In this document: positions 1-10,400 of the stretch, in pieces
Position numbering within the stretch: the first letter of the stretch is position 1
How the letters are laid out: the number at the start of each line of letters is the position of its first letter
Source of the DNA: Trebouxia sp. TZW2008
Taxonomy: Eukaryota > Chlorophyta > Trebouxiophyceae > Trebouxiales > Trebouxiaceae
Assembly (NCBI GenBank): GCA_002118135.1
Contig: BDIU01000374.1
Location: 62,380-126,379 of the forward strand
DNA length: 64,000 nt
Direction of reading: 5' to 3'
Made by a program: the position numbers and the translations under genes
Notes under the pieces: generated by a model
Told to the model about the DNA's origin: nothing
Database searches by the model: none
The model's input: only the letters and a program-made list of their open reading frames with translations

Positions 1-61
1 CGTCTCCAAGCATAGTGGACACAAGCAGTGGCTGGAAGCTAAACAGGCAGAAGATATGCAC
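1..61 (+). repeat. Decayed partial copy of the CPSF160 178-343 exon (upstream)
   Basis: This stretch is a diverged copy of about 216-276, the middle of the following CPSF160 exon: both have 'gtggacacaa', 'cagtggctggaagct' and 'gatatgca' in the same order and spacing. The copy has a stop (tag) where the exon is open, so it is not coding. It lies in the intron before the real exon. Confidence 0.8.
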
Positions 62-177
62 CCATTACAGTTGCATGCAAGTCAGCAGGCAGAAGCAACT
101 AGGCCTTGCATACGATGCAGTATATAACGCATTGAATGTCACTTGACAGAAACAATCTGGTGTTGCATGTCATACAG

Positions 178-3100
178 GATCTGCTACTACCCTGAGGCCA
201 GCCTGTACATGGTGCTTGTCTCCAAGGAGAGTGGACACAATCAGTGGCTGGAAGCTGAAGAGGAAGGGGATATGCATGCAGCCTACAGCTACGCCTTGGC
301 CAAGCAAGCTGCCAAGCTCAAGCCAACTGAGTTGGGCTATGAGGTAGGCATAACATATGCCTCTCTCTACGCGCTGTACAATCTTGATGTCAAGCTCAAA
401 GCGTGTGTGCTCTGGAGTCTCGTCCTGCCCTGCTGCCCTGTTGCCCTCCCTTTCTGCCCTTTTGCTCTGCCTGTTGATCCTGCCCTCTGATGGTTCCCGT
501 GTACTCAGCTCAGATGCTTGCAGCATACAGCTATGCTTTGGCCAAACCGGCTGTCAGGCTCAAGTCAGCTGAGATGGGCTATGACATATATGGTTCTGAG
601 CATGAGCTTGATCAAACTTGTTCTTAATCTGCAAGCATGCCGCCCGACAGCCCTGCCATCCTGCCCTGCGCCCAATGCTCCCATATTGCCCTTCAATCCT
701 GTTATCCCCATCCTGCCGTACGACCTGCCATCCTGCTTGTCTGGGTTTTCTGCATTCTGGCAGCTATTGCACATGCCTTGCACAGGCTCTGGACTGAAAG
801 ACCCTCAGTGGGCTTGCTGCCATTGTTGCCTTTGGCTGTCAACGGCAATGTGTGCGCGAGGTGTCTTTTATGTTACAGGTGCGCCTGATGCAGCCTGGGC
901 TTTGGAAGACCATTTTCAGTTATGCCCTGGGGCCAGCTGAGGATGCCCTGTGCGTCAAGGCCATGCAGCTCAAGAATGCCAAAGGTGCTTGCTTCCTTCC
1001 CCTTGTCACACTTGCTGTTCGCCGCTGTCTACTGCTGTCTGCTGCTGCCCCATACCGCCTCCTGTTGTATTGTGTGGTGTCCCATGCCAAAGTTGGTTGC
1101 AATCTTTTCATGATCATGTCATGTTGAGAGCTGCCTATCATCGTCTATAAAACCACCATGGTTCTTTTTGCTGCTGTGTACCCTTGTCTACTGTGCTTTA
1201 GCATGCAATGGTTCTCACTGATGACAGCAGTGTGTGTTGGGTGTGTAGGAGAGAGTCAACCTCTGGTAGCAGTGGGCACCTCCCAATCCTTTGGGGAAGA
1301 TTATCCGGCCACTGGCCGTGTGCTCTTGTTTGAGATCATCAGGAAAGCCGCCCCTTCTTCTTCTGCCCCTCAGGCAGAAGAGGAATGGGACACCAACATG
1401 ATCTATGCAAGGTGCGCTGCTCTTCTGAGTTGTCACCTTTCAGGCTGGTTCAGTCATGTCGCCCTTGACAGCCGTGCTTGCACTGCATCATGTTTCCAGT
1501 GCAGCCTTGACAACTGCAACCCTTGTGCTGTTCACAGCTTACCTGTGACACAGCAAGGCCTTTGCATCAAGCCATGCTGCTGTGGTCATGACTGGACAAG
1601 GCATTCTATGAAGGCTGTTGTGCTGTGCTGAGCTGCACGTCTGTATTCTGCTGCTGGGAGCAGCTGTCTACAGCTTTTTTACAAAAGGCAGTCATCAGGC
1701 AGTTGGCCAACTTGAATGACTTGACCAGTCTCTGGTGCAAAGCCACAACCTGAGTGCAATGTGTGGAGCGATAATTCTGTGAGGTCAAGTCGCGATGGCA
1801 TTGCATAGAGTGTTTTGTCGGTGACCGTTGCCATGCTGTGTTGCTCATGTGTTGAATGCTGTATTGCAGGGAGTTCAGAGGGCCAGTGACTAACCTGGCA
1901 AGCCTGGAGGGTCACATCATCCTGACCATTGCTTATTGCCGGGAGATATACTAGAACAGTCTGATTGCTCATGTATTGCATGCTGTATTGCAGAGAGGTG
2001 AGAGGTCCAATGACTCATCTAACAATTCTGGAGTGTTACATCATCCTAGTTATCGGTATCTGCCTAGGGACGCATCAGTGGCAAAAACAATAGCGGTATC
2101 CTCCTGCTTATATACTGGACGCTGTGTCGTAGGGAGTTCAGAGGACCAGTGACTGACCTACCAATTCTGGAGTGTTACATCATCCTAATCATTGGTAGCC
2201 GTCTGGGGACGCATTTGTGACATGACAATAGCAGTATCCCACTGCTTATTTGTTGGACACTGTGTCGTAGGGAGTTCAGAGGACCAGTGACTAATCTAAC
2301 AAGCCTGGAGGGTTACATCATCCTCACTATTGGCAATCGCCTAGAGACACATCAGTGGACGGGCTCCAGCTTGCAGAGAACAGCCTTCTTTGATGCTCCT
2401 ATCTTGATTGCCAGCCTGAATGTGGTCAAGTCCTTCATCCTGTTTGGGGACGTTCATAAGGGCATCTACTTCGTGCAATATCGTGACCAGGTGCGATCTT
2501 GCAGAGAACAGCATGCCTTGATGCACCTAGCTTGATTGCTAGCCTCAATGTGGTCAAGTCCTTCATCCCGTTTCAAGACGTACACAAGGGCATCCATTTT
2601 GTGCAGTACCGTGACCAAGAAAGTTGTGACAAACTTTTGTGGTGGGATTTGCATTGAACACCCTTCATCAATGCTCCTATCTTGATTGCCAGCCTAAACA
2701 TGGTCAAGTCCTTCATCCTTTCTGGAGATGCTCCTATCTTGGTTGCCAGCCTAAACGTGGTCAACTCCTTCATCCTTTTTCGAGATGGACACAAGGGCAT
2801 CTACTTTGTGCAGCACTGAGATCAGGTGTGTGGTCTCAAGATTCATCTCATGACTGCACCTGTTGTAAGGCTATATGGCTTTTCCAAGACAAGTCTGGAT
2901 TTGGCCATACAAAATGCACATATGATGAGAGGTGACATTGTAAACCCCAAATCCCTTGAAGATTCTTTTGGAAAAGATAAAAAGACAAGAAGATTCTCTA
3001 ATCTCAATGTAAACCCGATATCTTTTTGGGGTATAGGCGTACAAGCTATCCGTATCTTTTCGGGATATCCAAGAAGTTTGACATCTCTCAGACTGTGCTT

Positions 3101-5540
3101 GTGCATGGGGCCTTTTGCCATGCCTTTGCGTCGCGTAATTGCGTACTTTCAGCTGCTTGATGTGTATAGTCAATCTGTGTGTAACATGGTAGCAGGGTAA
3201 ACAGCTGAATCTAATGCCCAAGGATTTCAAAACTTGAGACACACGCGTGACAATGCGTATTACAATTGGCCTCCAAACATTTTGCTGTACCTTACATGAG
3301 TTTGTTGCTGCCGTGTGTGCTCACAATATGCACTCTTGTATAGGGTAAACAGCTGAACCTACTGTCCAAGGACTTTGACAACTCAGACATTGTAACGACA
3401 GAGTTTGTCATCAGTGGCTCTCAGCTGATGTTCTTGGCAGCTGATGAGGGACTAAATGTGCGCCTGTTCAAGTACAACAACAAGGATCCGCTCAGCTGGA
3501 AGGGTCAGAAGCTGCTGCCAGTGTAAGTTTGTTTTACCCCCGCATCTCTTGACGTGCTACAAATTAGCGATTGGATCAATTGTGGAGGTTGCATCCGTAA
3601 CGCATACGCAACAACTGTTGCGAGCATCCTCTCAAGAGGCTGTCGTTGTGTTTCCTTGGCAAACATTCACCGGCCGAATGTGCGCCTGTTCAAGCACAGC
3701 AACAAGGATCTGCTCAGCTGGAAGGGTCGGAAGCTGCTGCCTGTGTGAGTTTCTTGCTCCCTGTGTTGAATGCAACATTGCAATTGAATGGACTTGCTGC
3801 TGCATGTGTGAGGTTTCAAGCTCCCTGTGTTGAATGCAACATGCAATTGAATGGACTTGCAAAGGTGCTGTTGCTGAAAGGTCTCTCTTCCAGCATATGC
3901 AGGAAAGGCGGCTGCATGCGCCTGTTGTCAAAATGCTGTTTGTTCTGCAAAATTGGTGTGATCAGCAGTGTGTAGCTCTGTTTGCCAACAGCAGTTGGTG
4001 GACTCAACGCACAGGGAGCACACATCACGAAATCACAAGGCTGTCAGGAGCAACATCAGTTGCTAAATAGATCTTGCCATTGCTGATGCGTTGCAAATAT
4101 GTCAACTCTCCTGCTGGGAACATTCAGCATCAACCTAGTCTGCCAACTTGTCCTTTGTGTCTGTCCCTGGACTCACAGTTCACCCTGCTCTGACATCCTG
4201 AACTCCAGCATTGCACCCAAGCCATAAGGTTGACACAAGGGGCACGCACTGCAGGGGTTGCTTGCACACGGGACACCGGATCACTCGCTTTCTGCCACAG
4301 CGTGTCACAAGCACAGACAGCACACCTCGCCACGCAGCAGTGTACATTACGCAAGCTGGCAGCATGGGTTATGTCACGCCTCTGCTGAATGACTCATCAG
4401 AGGCACTGCTGCAGAAGCTGCAGCGGCAGATGGTGCTGGCACAACCCCAGCCTGCTGGCCTTAACCCTGCTGCCTTCAGGTATGTCTGGGATCACTTGGA
4501 CATGCAAGTATTTGCAACACGCTCAACACCCCATATGATGCACATAGCATACATAGCATAGTCACTGCAGACGTTGCTGTTGAGGCTGCTGCCTTCGGTC
4601 ATGATTGCCGCTGAAAGATCACGTGTCACACATGCATGAAGCATGACAGGATCAGGGAGTAGAGAGCAGCTGCAACCCCCGCTCACCCCTCAACTGATGC
4701 ATATGCATCTGAACATTGCAAAGAGTTTGGTCATTGCAGTCATTGCTGTAAGTATGCCGGCAGCCAGTCAAGAGTGCAAATGCAATGCAGTACTCAAAAT
4801 CCACAGGTGTCACATGCGCTCCTATGCTTGCCTCCACTCACTTGAGAGCCCTTTTGGCTCAATTGTGCCTGTTTTCGTCATTGTCTGCATGGACCCCTGC
4901 TGGATCCCTAAGATATCAATGTAGTAATGTAATGTATGTAAATGTAATGTGATGCACTCAGCATGTCTGCAGTCACTCAGTGTTGCTACACAATCCCTGT
5001 GTGCTGTACACATGTCAACCCATGAAAAAGAGAAAGAAAAAGGAAAAGTCTATGCCGCTAGGCGTCATAACGGGAGCCTCTGTCTAAAGAGGCAGCCCGC
5101 TTCAAGCCATGCACTTGCCAACTGCCCTGCCATACATCTGTGTCAAGTCAGGCCTACCAAGTTGTCCTGCTACGAGGCAGATAGTTTTGCAATCTCTGCT
5201 TTGGCACCGCCTGAGTTCAGCCCAGCGGCTTGCAATCTTTGGGCACGGTGTCTAATGCTGTGTCCGTGACAAACACCATGCGTATCAGCACAATGCTAAT
5301 ACTGTATTGACTTTGGTGTCCTGCAGGAGACGCTTCCAGCACCAATCAAAAGGTCTAGCAGGAGGGCAGCATTTTGGCAAGCCCTTGCCAGCAGAGGGCA
5401 TTCTTGACGGCCCTTCAGTGTTTGACTACCAGCACTTACCTGGGACAAAGCAAACAGCAGTTGCTGATGCATGCAACAGCACTCGTGGAACCATCATGAC
5501 TGTATTGGGGCAGCTGGCAACAGCAAACTCGTTCTTCTAG
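178..5540 (+). CDS. CPSF160: CPSF160 / CPSF1 homologue, C-terminal part (5' end outside the window)
   Basis: Large subunit of the cleavage and polyadenylation specificity factor, a nuclear complex that recognises the poly(A) signal in pre-mRNA. Seven exons join in frame: 178-343, 879-984, 1249-1411, 2271-2490, 3344-3522, 4255-4479 and 5327-5540 (stop), giving the last ~424 residues. These match the C-terminal beta-propeller (CPSF_A) region in order: a 'VAVGTSQSFGEDY' strand, 'GRVLLFEII', 'GPVTNL', 'ASLNVVKSFILFGDV', 'GSMGYVTPL', and 'PAGLNPAAFR' just before the terminal helices. The donor of the 3344 exon is read as GT|GTAAGT. Introns 1, 3, 4 and 5 carry decayed copies of neighbouring exons, annotated separately. 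Exon identity is firm; the 4255 acceptor was chosen because it restores frame and the 'HRITRFLPQ' segment. Upstream exons are outside the window. Confidence 0.9.
511..586 (+). repeat. Decayed copy of the 3' half of the CPSF160 178-343 exon (downstream)
   Basis: Matches about 270-343 with many substitutions: 'acagctatgctttggccaa' against 'acagctacgccttggccaa', then 'caagctc' and 'gggctatga'. The donor position reads 'gacata' instead of the real 'ggtagg', so the 5' splice site is lost. It lies in the first intron of the window. Confidence 0.8.
1870..2270 (+). repeat. Three decayed tandem copies of the 5' part of the CPSF160 2271 exon
   Basis: Copies begin at about 1870, 1994 and 2133, and the real exon at 2271 (spacings 124, 139 and 138). 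Each shares an acceptor-like 'tgcag' or 'cgtag', then 'ggagttcagagg' or a variant, 'ccagtgac' and 'tacatcatcct'. Copies 2 and 3 share changes with each other (for example 'ctggagtgttacatc') that the real exon lacks, so duplication was stepwise. Only the 2271 copy stays open through the whole exon. Confidence 0.88.
2491..2830 (+). repeat. Three decayed copies of the 3' part of the CPSF160 2271-2490 exon
   Basis: Copies at about 2491-2620, 2660-2722 and 2723-2830 repeat 'cttgattgccagcct', 'gtggtcaagtccttcatcc', 'cacaagggcatc' and the 'cgtgaccag' donor region. None keeps both frame and donor: the first ends 'gaccaaga' and the last has 'cactgagatcag'. The same exon therefore has copies of its 5' part upstream and of its 3' part downstream. 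Confidence 0.85.
3191..3240 (+). repeat. Decayed copy of the acceptor and start of the CPSF160 3344 exon
   Basis: 'agggtaaacagctgaa' followed by 'cccaaggatttcaaaactt' mirrors the real exon start at 3344. An AG acceptor is kept, but the copy meets a stop soon after. It lies about 150 bp upstream of the real exon. Confidence 0.8.
3674..3752 (+). repeat. Near-intact copy of the 3' end and donor of the CPSF160 3344-3522 exon
   Basis: About 90% identical by eye to 3446-3528, including 'tgtgcgcctgttcaag', 'aacaaggat' and 'ctcagctggaagggtc'. The donor analogue reads GT|GTGAGT, also a good 5' splice site. Two 45-bp tandem units follow (about 3764-3805 and 3819-3862, each with 'ctccctgtgttgaatgcaac'). 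With no clear acceptor of its own, I read it as a duplicated donor segment. Confidence 0.8.
5051..5099 (+). repeat. 49-bp double-hairpin dispersed element, copy 1
   Basis: Almost identical to 9107-9155 (2 differences in 49). It can fold into two stems: a 5-bp stem (A[C/T]GCC with GGCGT) and a longer one (CGGG..GCCTCT with AGAGGC..CCCG). Both copies follow a purine-rich A/G tract (here 5025-5048) and lie in the same orientation in introns of plus-strand genes (CPSF160 here). Flanks differ beyond the core, so this is a transposed or dispersed unit. Family unknown. Confidence 0.75.
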
Positions 5541-6311
5541 TTGCTCACTAGGTTGCAGTATAGTGCCGTCTTATGGACTGCCGCCAGCAAGGCCTGGCAA
5601 GGCCATCTTGATTGCAAATTTGTTACAGTGCTGTATACTGGGTAGGCGTAATGATGCGTGCTGGTGACCAGCTTCGAAAAGTCTTGGCTGTAGATTGTCT
5701 GACACTTCAATCTTTTTGTTTCCACAATCACTTGTCACCAAACATCAGATTTCATTGAGGCTTGACCCTGAATGCAAATATATTGAACTTGCTAATGAGC
5801 TGTAGACATGGTACTGACAGTGTTACAGTCTAGACATTTGCATCTCTTGCAGAGTGGTGATGTGCTTGACATTCAGACCAGTCAATTTCCCTTGAATTGT
5901 ACAGCAAGGATGCCTACAACTCTGTGATTTGACACATGCTCTCATGCTAAGTGCCAAGATTGCCCAGTCCATGACATTGTGCTGCAAAACATCCTAGTCC
6001 TTCTGATGCAAAAGTTTAAACAGCTCCATGCCATTCATACGTGATTGTTTGCACCTGGTGCAATTAGCACCACTAGAGTCAACTGCACTACTCGAGAGGG
6101 ACCGAGTCACAATGTGCTTTGCTCGGGACGGCGTCCAGTTGCCAATTCCAGCGAGCGCACTAACATTGTTGTGCTGGCGATTAAGCTTGCCACCGTGGAA
6201 GCGATGACTCAATTTTATGCAATTTCACGGCCATTACGAAGATCTAACGATGGCTCTTCGAGGGTAATCTGAATCGGACGTTTCGCGTGCTCCCGTGTAC
6301 GCATACGCAAC
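5541..6311. other. CPSF160 3' flank and CpG-richer presumed promoter
   Basis: No gene recognised. From about 6040 the sequence gains CpG dinucleotides (6090-6310), as seen before other gene starts here. This suggests a transcription start for the 6312 ORF or for an undetected 5' exon of the kinase. Confidence 0.4.
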
Positions 6312-6527
6312 TTGTACGGATCTATGGAGCTTGCAATCGACCTGCCACTTGTCACCCAAGCCATCGAGAACAGTAGCCTCCTGGGGCGCATCTTGGTGCG
6401 TACGGCGGTGTTGCTACCAGGAGGCGAGGTTCTTGAGGTGGTGGCAAATTTGCAAGCCTGCCGGCACGACTGCAACTTGGTTGTGTACAGCAAGCTGCCG
6501 CTTCAGGCAGCATCGACACAGGCATAA
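6312..6527 (+). CDS. Short ORF of unknown function, or a 5' exon of the downstream kinase gene
   Basis: ATG-started ORF of 71 codons (second ATG at 6324) just after a CpG-rich stretch. The same frame continues past TAA codons at 6525-6527 and about 6636-6638 with long open blocks, so the locus is one frame broken by two TAAs. No family recognised. It could be a small gene, a decayed gene, or 5' exon/UTR sequence of the kinase at 7434, whose ATG lies 4 bases after an AG that could be a splice acceptor. RNA evidence would decide. Confidence 0.25.
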   Translation: MYGSMELAIDLPLVTQAIENSSLLGRILVRTAVLLPGGEVLEVVANLQACRHDCNLVVYSKLPLQAASTQA

Positions 6528-7433
6528 GTACGACAGCTTGCGCCTGAGGAGCTGGAAATCAGCAAACAGACGTGCTGCGCGTGTAGCGGAGACCACGCTG
6601 CTGCTGCTGTGCTTGCCGGCCTCGATATTGCTCTTTAAGCTGCGGTGCTGTCGGTATCAGCTCTGGACCGCCCTTCCTGCTTCAATCAGTTGTTGCTTGA
6701 CGGCTTCGGAGCTTGCCGGCGTGCAGCGCACTTGTTACATCAGGTACTATCTTGTGCAAGCTTTGCTCACGTTCTCTCCTGCCAAAGTCGACGGCATAGC
6801 TTTGTTTGCGGCAAACCATCGATATGTACGTCATGCTGCAAATAGCAAAGACTCTCCGCTTTGTTGCTTGTTTGCCACTCTTGATTGCGATTCAGAAGCA
6901 TCTTGAGGCGCAGCAAAGCCTTGGCATCAGACGCCGGGTGTTGCTGCCGGACCTGAACGATCTGAGCTGTCAATCCAGCACTGATGACCCATAAACGACC
7001 TTTCCTGTTGTCAGCGAGGCCAAATCTATTGCAGGCAGTCCAGTAGCTGCGCCTTCGAGCAGGAGGGCCCTTTCAGGAATGCAGCAGGATGAGGTGGACG
7101 ACCTCCATATCACAAAACAGCAATGTGGGCCCAGAAACGTGAAAGTTTCCAGCAAGTGCCCTCCTGGTCTCCAGCGCTCTGGATTGTGGTGAGCCATGTT
7201 GCAACTTCCTTTCCTGCCTGGCATCCTTACATGAAGTCAACTTGCCTGCCTCTTTGTCAACCATACACAATGGCATGCGCCAGTCTTCTGCGTGCAGCCA
7301 GCGCTAACAAGCATCAACTAGCAATGCATGCTGGTCTTTGAAGACATCTGAAATCGCTAGCAGCTGATTGCATGTCTGTCAATGCTGAATGAGGCACAAC
7401 AAATGTTGAGCGCACACTTAGTCTTTCCAGTGT

Positions 7434-10400
7434 ATGTCCAGGCGTGTTGAGGATTTTGACCTGCACAAGAGGCTGTATCAGGGCAAGGCATCCTTGCTGT
7501 TCAGTGCCACATGCAAGCGGTCCAAGCTGCCAGTTGCGGTCAAGGTCTACCGCAAGGCCAAGTTGTCAGAGCTGAACTGGTATCAGGTATAACCCTTTGC
7601 ACAGCTTTGACGTCTTGCGCAAGCCTTTCTTTCAGCATAGACAATGCAATGGCTTCATGTGTTAGTCATGATGAGTCAGAATTTGGCTCTGCTGAGACAA
7701 AGTATGCTTGCCGTCAACACTTGCTCAAAAGCCAAGTTTCCGTCAGACTATCAGCCGTACAATACAGACTATTGCGTCAGGTTAGAATAACTGCATGTTG
7801 CTGACAAAGATACATTCCAGTTGCTGCGCATGAGCACAGGTTGTGGCAATGCAGCATCCTGAAGTTTGCATTGTCCTCTTGGTCGCAACAGTGTTATGAC
7901 ATGGCGGTTGCGATACAGGTTGAGAGAGAAATCAGGATACATTCCCGGCTGGACCATGCAAATATCATCCAGCTGTATGCAGCTTTTGAGGACGACCTGA
8001 ATGTATATATGGTCCAGGAGTTTGCAACAGGTGACTTGACTAAATAATGAATAATTTGAATAATAACTTGAATAAATTCCTGCCCCAACTACTGCATCTG
8101 ACGAGCAAGTCTGTGCTAGCATCCTCCATGAGTATGGTCATGCGGCAAGCACAAGCTGCCAGCAAGACATGTGCACATCATCACCGATTTGCAAATCTTG
8201 TGCAGAGTCCATCCGTGCTAGCATACAGTCCTCAACCCTGTCTCTGGGTATGCTGGCTGTTGCATTGTGCATCAGCATGCATATTGTCTGCAACATCTGC
8301 CAGACTGCATCAGGCTCTGCTGCTTCAGCAATGCTGGATACAGTCACGCATTTGTTGCACACAATGTGCATGATGACGTAAACAGGCAACAGCAGGCGTA
8401 TCCTTCATCAACACATGAGTGTGGTCTCGGAAATATAGTAACATTCACAGGGGCTCCTTGAAAGAACCGCCCAGTGCATATTTGTCAAGAGTCTGAATCA
8501 ACTCACTGCAGCATAGCCATATCAGTGTTGCTGATCCTGCCCAAGACACAGGCATCCCACAGTCATCTAATCAATGTCTGGTCCAGCCTAGCAGTCACCC
8601 TGCAGATGGTTTGTTGCTCTCACATGTCCAGCTGGAAGCACAGGTTGGTCAATGTCTGCAGATGAGGAAGAAGAAAGTCTACGGGCGATAAACAATTCCA
8701 CATTTATGCACATGAAAGTAGTTCAATCATTGTTCTACAAGACCAGATAGCATGTGCGGCTTTTGCTGATGCTGTCGCGTGTGCAGGTGGGGACTTGTAT
8801 GAGGACCTGAAGCAAAGGGGAGGGCGGTTTGAGGAGGGCCACACCGCAGCTCTGGTCCTACAGCCCTGCATTTCAGCCCTCATCTACCTGCACTCAAAGG
8901 TACAGCAACAGCAAGTGATGTTTGTCAGCATGCATCATGTGTTGTCAAGGTGCATGTCCTGCCTACCTTGCATGCATGCATGGACCAACAACTGATGCTT
9001 GCTGACGTGCTTGCATCCTCAGCAAGAAAAGAAAAGAAAAGAAAAGAAAAGAAAAGAAAAGCAAAGCAAAGCAAAGAAAAGAAACCAAAAGAAAAGAAGA
9101 AAAGGCTACGCCGTTAGGCGTCATAACGGGAGCCTCTGTCTAAAGAGGCAGCCCGGAAATCCTGAGCATGCATGCTCTTATTCCTCCTCCTAAAGATATC
9201 CACGGCATGCATGGCATTTCTGCCGAAAATGTATTCTCTGGTCGCAGCACTTCTACTAGGCTGCATTGCAGATGTGGAATGCATCATCCAAAGCTTTGCA
9301 TGCCATTGCTAGGCACACTTGACAAGCTCCCAACACAGCGAATATGTATAGTGCTGCACCGCAAAGCTGCTGCATTGCATGCTCACAGATGTCCTTCTGC
9401 ATTAGAATTCCTGTGCTGGACATCAACCCAGCTTCACGCCCATCTTTTTCAAATCTTCATTCAAAGGTTGCATCTGTCCGCAATCTTCCGCCAATTTGAA
9501 CCTGTGCTGTCATGTTGCACTCACGCTCTCGTACAAGGCTGAACATCAAAAAACTTGTTGCAGGGAATCATCCATAGGGATATCAAGCCAGAGAACATTC
9601 TGCTGATGGCTGACAAGAGCATCAAGCTGGCCGACTTTGGGTTGTCGATAGATGCCACCAGCGAGAGGCCTGTCACCCGGGCTGGCACCCTGGACTACAT
9701 GGCTCCAGAGGTAACAGTCAATGCAGCAAATAGCGTGGCTTTACTCAGATACATCTGCATGCCCTTTTGAGGCATATAATTGCGCGATTGACAAACCCCA
9801 GGCAACTGTATACTGTGGTTTGTTGACTCATTTGTCAGTGTTGTTTTCTGCAAACAAGACTTTCTGATTTGACTGTAATGAGTTTGCTTGCTAGTGTCAT
9901 CTGCACAATTGTGCACAATGACATCTTGCATCACTCGCATACTCTTGCACTGCACCTGTCTGTTGATAGCATATTGATACATTCTAATGCATCGTGCAAC
10001 ATCAGGCCATTCTGCCCTTCTGCTGAGTGACTCACTTGCGAAACGTCTGGATCTAATTTCAATGCACACAATCAGAATCAAAAAGAAAATTACCTCAAAA
10101 CATAACAAAGAAAGCACAGGATCTTCAGTCCTGACACTGGCATCAACACTCAAAGTATCTATGCACGTGCTGCTGTGTCCTGAGAAGAGATGGCCTCAGG
10201 AGAACAAGGACAAGGTGTGTTGAGGCTACACTGTAATGATCAATGCATTGGATATGTTATCAGATTTTCCTTCCAATGCTGTCAGCATGCGCACGGCTGG
10301 CTGCAACAAGAACAAACAGTTGCACACCTTTATGCAGGTGCTGCTATGTCCTGAGAAGAGCCGACCTCAGGAGAACAAGGACAAGGTCCTTTTGGGCTAC

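Noticed and set aside
6525..6638. Variant genetic code with TAA read as Gln, as in some ulvophyte algae
   Set aside because: None of about 90 exons in the well-supported genes contains an in-frame TAA or TAG, and the Maf gene ends at TAA in the expected place.
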